DNA from: Zhengitettix transpicula
Lineage: Eukaryota > Arthropoda > Insecta > Orthoptera > Tetrigidae
Length of the DNA stretch: 64,000 bases
NCBI GenBank assembly: GCA_037074705.1
Contig: CM073595.1
Span: 73,580,139 to 73,644,138, forward strand
Reading direction: 5' to 3'
Both the position numbers and the translations under genes were made by a program. Positions 1 to 12,200 of this stretch are shown one piece after another (the first letter of the stretch is position 1; the number at the start of each line of letters is the position of its first letter). The notes below the pieces were generated by a model, which saw only the letters and a program-made list of their open reading frames with translations, did not search any database and was not told the DNA's origin.

Positions 1-227
1 GGTTGTTTCCTTGGGGGCGTCGAAGCGGACCAAACTTTCCTCCATTTCGTCACAAATTATTACAATTATTTGGCTGGTCTTCCGTGGTCAACTTATTGAA
101 AATTTTTTTGCTGACCAGATTCGAAAACTATGCCTTCTTATTTGTTGGCGTGATGTGACACTTGCAATTTGTAACTCATGCTTTTGAAACGAAAGCCAAA
201 TTATTTACATTGTCGTCTCTGTTCCAG
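1..227 (+). other. da: intron sequence upstream of the first visible da exon
   Basis: Somewhat less AT-rich than the rest, especially 1-60. It ends in a pyrimidine tract and TTCCAG acceptor at 227. No coding exon was recognised. Confidence 0.4.
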
Positions 228-3200
228 TACGGTTCTGACGAGTTTGGACACGATTCTCCTCGGTATACGTCACCGAAGGCAGCTGGACTCTATGGAGGCG
301 AATCCTATTATCTGGGTGAGTTTGCAAACTGTTAACGATAAGTGTACGTGGTCCCGACGTTTCGCCTGAGCTCTTACACACGTGGTGCGCCAATTGTCGT
401 AAACCTGGTATGTTTGCGGGAAACTATTGTGACAATTTTAAGGTGAACTGTTCATTGTCGAAATAAAAAAAATATCGTGACATAAAAATTTATACTTGTG
501 AGGACTACCGTGACATCTAAAAGGACCATATTGGATTACTGTTCTTCGTATATTTTCTGAAGTACTTGAAGCTAACGAAATGCAAGAAAAAGAGATGTAT
601 ATGTAAGTACATTTATATAATTTTAAGAATGCTTAATATTTTGGCTGCTTAATTTATTTTGCCCTTTTTAATTTTATATCTTGCACTCTGCGAAAGTATC
701 AACTTCGAATCCTTACATACACTTGAAAGTTAGTTTCTGGAATTAAAAATTGCAGGAGTCCAGGAATCTTCAAAACTGAATGGAAAATATTTCCGTAAAA
801 AAATTATACAATGACGAAACTAAAATCGTTGGAGCAAAAAACTGTAATTGTCGTGCATCTATTCTGATACTGAGAAATAATCCATTAGGAACGAGGGAGG
901 CACGTCTGTGTTTCTGGCGGCTTCAATCTTCTTCGTAAATGCTTATATTTCGTATTATTTAATTTTTTCGCACGTTTGAAGTGTGTGGTACGATGGAGTC
1001 AAATTCTTCCCAAATGTTTGAAGTTTTAATTTTTCAACAACTTACTTTCAATTGTTCTCAAATAAATTCGTGCATTCTTATAATTTTGCATTGTGGATTC
1101 CTTTGGCTAATGTTGGATATCCAAACAAATTAGTTAACGTTTCTAAAGCTTAACATTTTATCTATCTAAATTATGAGGAAAGTGCCTTCTGTACTTGGCT
1201 TTCAGTAGTATGCTAGTATGGTTATATCAGAGTTAAGTAATCTATTTTTTTGCAACGTGTAAGATGTAAGGCACTTGGGCTCGGTATATGAACAAATAGA
1301 TGTTCTCCCAGATTTTTTATGATGCCAGCATAACTTATGTGACAGCTCTCCTTTGTTTTACAATGCTTATTTGGTTTTTTGATATAATTTGATCAACATT
1401 CAATTTGAGCTATTTACAGTGGTACCTATGCACAGGTAAATTAACCTTTTCCTGGGTCATACCTTCAGAGTTCCCAAAAGTAGTATAGTGGCCTTGGTAT
1501 TCTGTGGTCACAAGACTTCACAGGTATATGCAGTTAACAGTAAAGTAACACTGAATGTCTGTGATTGGTGGTTCAAACTACATATTCTAAATCTTAAAAT
1601 AAATGCCATGTAAACCACAGTGATTCATTTATATACTGATACAAGTATACAATGTGAAAAGGTAAACAATTTCTTCAGGAAAAATAATATATGAATTTTT
1701 TTTATCTGTATGCTGTAAGCTCTGTCTTCCTAAATTATTGGAACAAAACTATTGTCAGATCTTTTAACTTATGTTCTAGTTTTATTAATATGTTTAACAA
1801 CATTTATTGTATTGAAATAGTCTTTTAATTTTCATACTCCTGTAATTGATGTTCCTATTTAGTTACATTCACTTTTGTGCCCCTCTTCTTATTTGTGTGT
1901 AATTCATCATGTTATAAACCCATAGAGGATTTCTATTTTGATTTAAAAATTTGTGGCTGGAATTTGAAATATAATTGTTTCAGTTTTTTTCATGGTCTAC
2001 ATTTTGTTAATCTTAGGATAGGGTTAGATAAAGAAGATTTTGAATTACAGGACTGATTCTGAAGATAAGTTTAGCAATAGTATATTTTTTGAATTTTCAG
2101 TTTGAACAATGATTTGTTCTACATAATGTGGATCACTTGTCAAAATAAAATTGTTCTATTGTTCCATGCATGTTCTGCTAATTTAGATATATATGACCTT
2201 GTTGAATGATTCTTCTGTGTTCATTTGTCTGTGCAAGCATCTATACATTGATGTATGAGTAGAAGTATATTTCATCTGAAGAATAAAAGACCACATGTCA
2301 ATAGCAAATTGATAGGAACATTAGTGAAGTGGCTCTTGTAAGAGTATAGGTGTGTATTATGTCAATTTAGTTTGTTTAGTCTCAAAAAAAATGGAATATG
2401 GGTCAGGTGATTTGATAAAGGATGGTTGGGTTCACCAATGCAGTTGCTAACTAGTCTTGATATAATGGTATTCTAAATTCATGTTATTGGAAACTAATAA
2501 TGAGGTAGTTATTTATTCGGTAGATTTAGTCAATATCATTATTTTGTTTTATATTTAATTTTTTTTGGGATAGGAGGATCGTGATATTTCAATATTAATT
2601 ATTATTCTGCAAATGTATTGTTTAGTTTATTATTTTAATTTCTGCAGGCTAAAAGTACTGTGGAATTTTCTGTATCAACTTACAAATTGTGACACCATTT
2701 TTAAAAGTTTTTGAGTCTACATTTCAGCTGAATTTATGTTTGTTGATATCTTAAATTGTTTATCCTAGTTCAAGGTGGATGTTGGAAAAATTTTCAAAAT
2801 ACTTTTTTGTGGTATAGTTTAAACATTTATTTTGGAGTCCAATTTCTCATTGTGACATTTTGTCTGGATATAGGTTCAGCACTGTAGTGAGACTATGTTC
2901 TGGAATAGTTATCTGTGTAGGTTTGGGATTTATTTGTACACCTTTCTTTAATGGTGCACGCTTTATGTTCGAAGCTTTCGATGAAGATGTGTGGAGCTAG
3001 CCTCCACTGAGCTTCACGCAATCGTCTGCCTGCCGACGAACTTCTCTGCGAGCATCAGAAATCTACCTACTAGCATCACTGACTTCTCATCTGTCAGCTG
3101 TAGCAGATCTAGTAGATGGATCGCTTATGCTTGCAGAGAAGTTCATTGGCAGGTGGATGATTGCATGAAGCTCAGTGGAGGCTAGCTCCACATTGCTTCA

Positions 3201-6200
3201 GTGTTGACAAAATTTTATCAATTTGTTGAGGACACTAACATTACACAATAGAAATTATTTATGATTAAGAAATGAAGCCAATTCAGACAAAAAAGTGATG
3301 ATATAAATAATACACAACATTTCTGGGATCCTTGACCCTTTCGTCAAGTGCAAAGAAGAGCCTAGAGAAAATGACATGACTCCACACAACCTAATTCTTC
3401 ATAATTTTCCTTATGCTAACTACAAGTTTGTTTTGCAGATGGTGCCAGTGCAACAACGGGTGACCCTTGGTCAGGAGGGGGGCAGTTGCAAACTGGGCAT
3501 TACACTGCTTATGGAACGCCTTCGCTTCTCTCAGGTGGCCCAAACCCTACTCACATAACTCAGGCAGCATTTCACCCTCCCCCAATGCACCTTGGACATG
3601 ACCCTATGGTAATTTTTGCGAACAGTAACTTAATAAATTATTTTTAACCTCTTACATTATATTTTTCCATTTTATATTGTGTATAGGGATATGGCGCATT
3701 ATCACCTGGAGGAGTTGTGCCATCACAACAAGACTCTACTCTACTTGGTGCTCAAACGGCTGCGAGCCTACCCCCTATGTCCAGCTTTCGTGGGGGTGGT
3801 CAAGGCCCTGGGCCTGGTACCACCCCCACAACAGCAGGAGTGCCGACATCCAGTCCAGCAGCCGCGGCACTTTATGTGAGTCCGCAACCTCCTACTCCTG
3901 GCGACACCCTGGGGAAAGCACTGGCATCGGTTAGTGAATATGAAATAAGAAATACGTTCTTTTACCTTATAATACTTTTGAATATTCAATATATTTTGGT
4001 TCAGCATAAATAAAGTGTATAAATTGTATTTTCTTTTTCCAGATTTACCCAACCGATCAAAGCGTCAGTAGTTACAGTTCGAATCCTTCAACTCCTGTCA
4101 GTTCTCCTCCCCCATTGACGGGTGGTGGTGCTACGCAAGCGTGGCCTCCAAGCGGTGGAGGTTCACACACCGCCGCACCTACCTCACCTCATTTTTCTTC
4201 TGATCGTACATTGCACATGGTAGGTTTGAAACCATTATCAATTTTCTATTGGAGCCACTAGTTCCTAAAATGTGTGATTTCCTAAACAGTTCAGAACTTG
4301 TGTAAAATGTATTTTTATTTAGAAATATTAGTTCTCTTCAGAGTCTTTTCATACAGGATATCTTGGTTGAATTTTTATGAAAGAGGTAACTAATTTATTA
4401 TGGCATGGTTGTGATTGCTATTTGAAAGTGTTCTCTTTATTAATTATAGTTACTAAGAATTTTTGTTGCAATTCTGATCTTGATAAAATTCGTGGTTTAT
4501 TTATGAAACTTTCAATTCAATGACAGATTTTTAATTCTTAACTTACAATTAAGTAATATAAACAAACTTAGATTTCTCGGAGATTAAAGCAATTTCTAAC
4601 TACAGCTGATTACAATTTTCTGTGGATTCAAACTGTCAAAATAGTGTAGTTAAATTATGAAGGGATGGAGGAAACTGCAATTGAAAATAGGAGCTGCTGC
4701 TATTATGTTACAGTATTTTCTTCATTAAACAATTTATGTAATTAATTAATATATGTAATATAATTAATTAAAGTTCCTTTCCCATTTTGACGAATCAAAA
4801 TTCTTATGCCGAAAAGTGAACATTTTTCAGAAGAAGTGTTTGAATCAAGGTCTTAGTTTCACATTTAAGTTGTTCTTACCTTGAGATTTGTATTGCATGA
4901 GCTACAATTCCATTTTTTTCCCACCTGGTCAAATTTATCCTCGCCACTTACATATTTATGATGACAATCTGTTATTCTTTATTGAATTATCTTGCTTTCT
5001 TAGGTAAAACACATTGCTGGATTTTGACTATTTGTTTCAACTGAAGATTCACAATAATTATTCTGCACTACAAATTGATCTGAGTTGAGGTTAATAGTGT
5101 GCCTGATTCATTTAATTAGTTTTATTAAATAATATTTTTTTAAAAAAATGGAATATATACGTTGCCATTATTATTATTAATTTACCTTGTATTTGTGCTG
5201 AAAATTCTACTCATAAGCATGTTGATGTTAACTTAGCTGTTCTTTTTATTGATGTGTGAGTTTTTTAAAAATATTTTATTTTTATTAGATTATTCATTTT
5301 GGTTGCTATGAGAATAATGTAGGTTACAGTAGAATTAGACTACTCAAAAACTTTTAATTTATGAAAATTGTATATGTGCAAGGTATTAATGTCTCTTCTC
5401 CCTTTAGATATTCACCGTTACATTCCTTTTGTGTTTAATATTGTTTTGTTTATATTTTTGCATGTTTGTAATGCTTGTGTTTTTTTATTTTATTTGTTGC
5501 CCATTTCCATGATCCCTGTCCTGTGCAGTCTGCTCCTGAGCAACAGAGGCTTGATGCTGCCATAGGTTTTCTCCGAGATCATGCAGAGGTGAGGAGAGAT
5601 CTGCATGCGTTTGTACGTTTATCATATTATTCATGCCTAGATGTAATGCCATCCATATTTTTTTCTTCAGATGTGAAAGAGCTACACTCATTAAATACAT
5701 ATGAAGGAAATGTTTCTGACATGTAAATGTGGAAGTGTTTCTTAGTCTCTTGAATTATATTTAAATGTTTATAATAAAAGTAAAATTTGCAGTTCTAGAA
5801 TTGTATTTTCAAACTTGCAGAATAAGTTATGATAATTCCACTTTTACTTTATTTGAGAAATATCCATATTTATTGTATTAATAAATATTTATTAAACTCA
5901 TAGGCTACTCCTGGACTTGTTGGTTTTTTTGTTGTATTGCTGTCGACTTTAAATTTTAGTAGGCGAAACTGCCTCAGTGTATCAGTTTATCCCTAAGATA
6001 CTGCTTAACCTTGAAATGAGAAATAATTGTTGATGGCTTCTGGGATTTTAAGGCCAACACATTGTGCCACTTAACTAGTAAAATATTGTGATGATATGAA
6101 AACAATTGCTGGTAAATTAATATTATTGTACATAATCTCTTCTGTAGTATATTTAGAAGTTCATAGATAGTTCCCATACTAATCTTTGGAATTATGCCAG

Positions 6201-9200
6201 TAGGATATATTATTTAAGAAAATTTTCAACAAATTCAAAAGTTTGTAGTCCTTGTGTAGAATGTACACTCTTTCAATTTGTTTTAATTATAAATCAGATG
6301 TATTACATTGTATTTCACACAGTAATGTAAAATAAATTACTTAGTCAAAGAATGTGTAATATGAGATTTTTTAAGTGAGGAACAACCAGCCAACCATGAG
6401 TAGAAAGTCTGGAACCAAGGACAGCGATAAATGAGATGATGACATTTAAATCAGATATATGCCATTGGAACAGAATGGATGGACTTATTTCACCAATTTA
6501 CTTTCTCAGTATCAACTGATTATAAACAATGAAAATATGGAATAGTTACAGTAAGAGTGCAAGTTGTTCAAAGAAATATGGTGCAAGATGTGTTGTGAAA
6601 TACTGCAAGAGGTCACTTAATGAAAAACTGTGAGAATTGTGAAGACACACTACAATAAGAGTGTGAAGTGGTTGAAGATACTTTTTGTCTTGAACAATCA
6701 AGATCATAGGTGTGGCGATTTGTTGTGTTGGACCTCAAGTAACTATGGTCAAAGTGTACTGTTGCTCTATGAAATTTAGATACAAATGACGTGTGGTGGT
6801 TAAAAACGAGGATATTAAGCAGAGAGAAGAATTGGAGATTTTACTGATTTAAGTTAATTTAAAGGAATACTTTGTGCCAGATTTTGTATTTTTGTTTCAC
6901 TATAGCATAGTTTTTAATTCTATATTTTTATGGTTTTGTTTTAGGGTACACGAATGGAAGAGAGGCTGGATGATGCCATCAATGTTCTCCGTAACCATGC
7001 TGAAAGCCAGGCACTAGGGCTGCATGCTATTGCTTCATCTGCTTTGCAGACACATTCCAATGGGCTTCTCAGCTCTTATCACCACCATTCACAATCTACA
7101 CTAGACACACATTTGGTATGCTATATAAATTATTGATACTTGAAAACAAAAATTATAATGTATACAAATGTAAAATTTAGTTGTTGATTTGCATATTTTC
7201 ATCATAACAAAATAGGACAATCATATTATAAACAACTGGTTTTATGAGATCTGTAATTTGGTTTCTGATCATTACTATTTTCGCAATTACACAATTATTA
7301 CTTTTTTAACAATAAAATTTATGCTGTTATTGTTTTTTTTACAGCCAAGCCCTCACCCTGCCACTCCAGGTTCAGCTGTAGGTGTAACACAAAGTTCGTA
7401 TCCTGGTCTTGCCTCTACCCCCGACACCGATGGTGCAATAAAAATTGAAAGGCTATCAGGAGCACCTTCAAGTAATACTTTTATTTTGTCTTAAATTGTA
7501 TTCTACATTTTACATGTTCATTTAAACATGCCTTGACAAATTAGATATATTAAACATGCATCAGATGAAAATTGTGTGTATTGTATAATTATAATGTGTG
7601 TATTTTCAAGTGAATTCGTTGGAAGTCAATGCCTTGTAGAATTTTTTTTCCTTTTACTTTTTGAAATAGTTTTTTTTTCTCATTATATTTTTAAGAAATT
7701 TACCTACTTTTATTTCCCCTTCTGTTCATAATCTGTATCAATTTTAATTTATGTTGATCTATTGTCCTTTAATTATATTCACACCTTGTCTTCATATAAA
7801 TCATTTGAAAAATTAAAATAAAAAAGTTATTTGAATTTATTTTTTATACAATTTGAAATTAAAACATTTTTATTTTGTCATAAATTATAAATATATCAAT
7901 TGCTAGCTATTTATTAAATTAAATTATTAATGTGTTTAATTTACAGAAAAACGGAAAGAACCACCTGGTGCAAACTCGGACACTAAACCTAGTAGTAGTG
8001 AGTTAGTTAGCAGTCAGCCTACTTCTGGACCTAATTCAACTGCTCAAGCCAATTCAACATCTGGGCAAAAAGGCTCAAAGCGATCGAGAAGATAGTAAGT
8101 AGAATGGATATAAAAGCTCATTCATTGTTAATCTTTGCCAAGGTCACTTTTTGTGTACAAAGAGCAAATAAATAGATTCTGGTTTTCTTGAATGGATCTG
8201 ATATGATCTGCTATGATAGTAATACACCTTGAAAACTAATTACGTATCTGTGTCACTTGCAAAGAAATTATAAATTTTTCATTTCAAGGAAGGGAATGTA
8301 TTTCATGAATATTTTCATAAGAAGCAATAATTTCACCCATATAGGAAGGTCTCACATAAAGCAAACTTGTTTATGTATTCCTTAATAAAGATTTTTCCAA
8401 ACTTTGTCATATAGTACTATATGACAGAAATCATATTCATTTTATTGAAATAAGGAATAATAAAACATTTATTGCATTTGATAATGGAGAAATGAATATT
8501 TAAAACATTTGTGTTGATGAGTACTTGTTCTCTAGTCAATATAATGAGCTTGTCAGGTGATAAAAAGTCAACAAGGATTTTGTTTTTAGAAATAAACTAT
8601 AAATATATTTTCAATGATGGATTACATTCCAAATATGAATTAGGAAAGTTATTATAAACAAAACTTCATAAGTTATTAATCTTAAATAAATGAGGAGCTC
8701 TAGTTATATACAAATTAATGAAGATAGGATTATAATTTTCCATTAAATAGCTCAAACATGAACATACTACATTCTGGTCATTAGAGGACATTTGAATAGG
8801 AATTTGTATTTAACAGATCAATTATGTAGCCACTTTTACACTTAGTCTGAGCACACATTTGAATGAATATAAACAATAATGTGATTGAACAAGGCTCACT
8901 GGCATTTACAACTAACAGATTTTATAGGTAAAAAAACATCAATAATAAAATGTGCAACTTCATGTAACATAGATTAATTTAAATAATATGAAAGTACGTA
9001 ACAACATAGTTAAATTAAACTTTACTATTGTGGTCTTCATTTGCATAATTTTGTACTGAAAAGAAAGTAACTTTACTACATTTCAGTACAATAATTTAAA
9101 AATACCACACAATTTTAGATTTGTTGGATTTCTCTGCAGACAGAAATGTACATTTCTTTTTTATCTGTTGTCCCTTGTGTTTGATATTGCAAATGTTACT

Positions 9201-12200
9201 TTGTAGATTTATGTTTCATAAATGTTGTTATCATTCTGGGCTCTATTTCGTATGTAAATATTATTTAATGCACAAAGCCTAGCCCTTTCTCTTCTCTTAC
9301 AGACAATTGTCCAATCATATACTGCTCTCACCATTTCTACATAGCTAATCGTTTAACACAAAAATAAAACCTATCCAAGGTTTTTGTGGTTGATGAGCAA
9401 ATTGTAATCTATTAACTTTAAGTTGTTGGGCCATGTTACATTTTAGGATGACTTTTAATGGCTGGTATTGAAATGTTGAGAAACTCTTCAGAACACAACA
9501 TGGCCTAACATATGCAAACCTAATTCTTTCTGCTTTCAATATTTTGAATCAAAGTCTCTCGGGAATAACTTTTTTAGACTTGTTGAATTTATGTAATTGC
9601 TATTTGCAGTTTAGAAGTTCACACTTGCGACACACTTCGAAGATATGTTTCTGTGATTTAAAGTAAATCAATTAGGAGTAGAAGTGAATAACAATTTATC
9701 CCTTACACTACATGAAATTTGCTTAATGAAAGGTTATTTGAAGATGTTGAGGTTGTTATATTTTGAATATTATGCAATACTTTACATGGCTGCTATTTAT
9801 GATTGCTTTTTGAGAAAATTCAGCTACAAATTCAAACATTATCACACTACTATCATTTTCCCTTGGTTGATATCAATTAATTGTAGATAGACTGGGATTC
9901 ATGCATCTCAACCTTCTTTGTTGGCTTTTAATTTTCCATGCATAATGTCGATTTGTGTTTCTGCAACTGTTGTTCGAGTGCTGATGAGGATTGTGAAGAT
10001 CCCAACATGAAGGCCGTACGTGAGAAAGAGCGTCGCCAGGCTAACAATGTTCGTGAAAGGTGAGTGGGCTTGACACGCTTTATATTCTTGTAGAAGCCCG
10101 AGTTCAGAAATGGGATCAAGTCAGTACTAGGTATGATAATTGAGAAGACTTTGTTGGGGTTTATGGGGTATTTTTTGAAAATTCCAAAATAAAGTTAGAA
10201 GCATATAATGTGTTTTTATAATCAAGTAAGGTGCTGTAAACTTATTTATGCTCAACTCTACTTGTAGAAATGAGTTTATATCGAACTCATTAAATTACCA
10301 TATGTGTTTCATTTGTCCTAAATAATGTTTTATTTGCAGAATTGAATTGAGTGCTGTAGTTTCATAGTACTGACTTGTTTCCAGTTTGTGAATTTGAAAC
10401 TGGCTATTTTGGAATGTTTAATAGTTTTTAACGCTCCTCTTACACTCAAGTCACTGCTAAATATACATTGAATGGTTTCAGAAATATATTGTGTGCAGAA
10501 ACTTGTGGGGCTTCTTTTAATGTTTATGATGTTTTACATGTACACTAATAGGAATTAATTCCTTAGAAATGTGATAACTAATTTAAATTGGTTGATTTGG
10601 AAAGCTGAAAATAAGTTATGGCTGATAGGCCCATATAATGCTGCCATTTTGTTTCATTTTCACCTCCCCTAATAATTATTTATTGCAAACTGATTCATGT
10701 CAGTATTGTGGATAATAAATAAAAATCATTTTAAAACTTCACAATGTAAGTCAAATAATTCTGAAACGTCCTGCTAGAATACGACTTAAATTTTCCTATT
10801 AAGTTAATAGCTAGTAAATAATTGATTTTAACCAAACATTTTATGGTAAATTTTATTTAGCTGATGTTTTGTACAAATTTTTCATATTTTTGTCTCCTGT
10901 ATTTTTTTTCTTTGTATGCTCCTTTTTAATGATCTCCCAAATTAATATTTGGTTATTTTGCATGTTACCAATTGGCTATTTGATATGAAAGCTTAAATAA
11001 AAATCAAAGTTGGATTAGAGAATTTTATCGAAACTGAATATTCTTATAAATTATGGATTTGCTCATGATTTATCAGTTTGTTTTATGAACATTTTTCTTT
11101 ATTATTCATTTAAAAATTTAAATTCTGTGAAAAATTATATAATAAATTGGGTAAATAAGAATAATTTGTTTTAGCACCATTCTTGCCAAAAGAAACAGGC
11201 ATTTTTTAGGCTGTAGCACTCTGAATGTGGCTTTATGGGTGTAACCACTGCTGTTCTCCCAGTGGCTCAGTAGTACACAAAAGTGATAATAGAGTGCAGG
11301 CCAACTCTCGTGTCACTTCAAATGGACAAATTAACCAGTGCACAACTTCAAATTTATTAGAATATAATTTGTATATTACATGTACTTGTTAATGAAATGC
11401 TGAATTAATAAGTCATTTATTAGTAGTACCAAAAATATCTAAGTTATATAGTAGGACAGTTACAAATATTGATGAACATAGACTACATGTACAGGAAAGT
11501 TAACAGACAATTTTAACATTTCCAATCACTTGTGAGTTAATCATAAATGTAGCCAGTTTTGCATTCTGTTCAAAGTCCCACAGTTTTAAATGTACATTCA
11601 AAATCTGTTATTAACAAAATTTTAAACTCGGCTCTTGTGCAACCTGTAAAATTGGTTTTCCTTATATGTCAGAATATTACTAGACTTTGGTCCAGTTGTG
11701 TCACAGCACAATACACAACAGTAACGTATATCCTGGGAATGACAGTTTTCCTGGTGAAGCTGTTGTAGATAAAATTCTCGGGTCTCAACCCAGAAATTTT
11801 ATCTACAATGTTATCCTGTTAGTCTTTTGAGTCCTGAACTGATGAAGAAATAAGCCAGTGTCCTTATGAATGAATGTGCTGTGATTTTTTCTAAAGGCCA
11901 CATATTCCTAGCAGTTGAAATGTTTGAACTTAATTCAATTTTTATATTTATCACACCTTTTCTTGTCTCTTCATCATTTACTATTATTATTCAACTTTTC
12001 TTTTGTTTTTCTCTGATCATTGAATTTTTCTTCTTTTGTTCTTTCTCTTCACTTCGCCACAAGCAACAGAATACCTTATTAATGTCTCTACATGTCACCA
12101 CATCATTATTGTGGTATGACCTACATAGTATAATGGAGGGAGAATTATTTACTGTTCTACTCGTATGGAGAAGGCCTAAAAAATTGAACAAATTTTATTA

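Noticed and set aside
3768..4052. Minus-strand frame across da exons
   Set aside because: It lies antisense to confirmed coding exons and shows no family similarity.
11205..11480. Less AT-rich stretch around CCCAGTGGCTCAGTAGT, possibly a SINE
   Set aside because: No pol III box, tail or second copy was found in the window.
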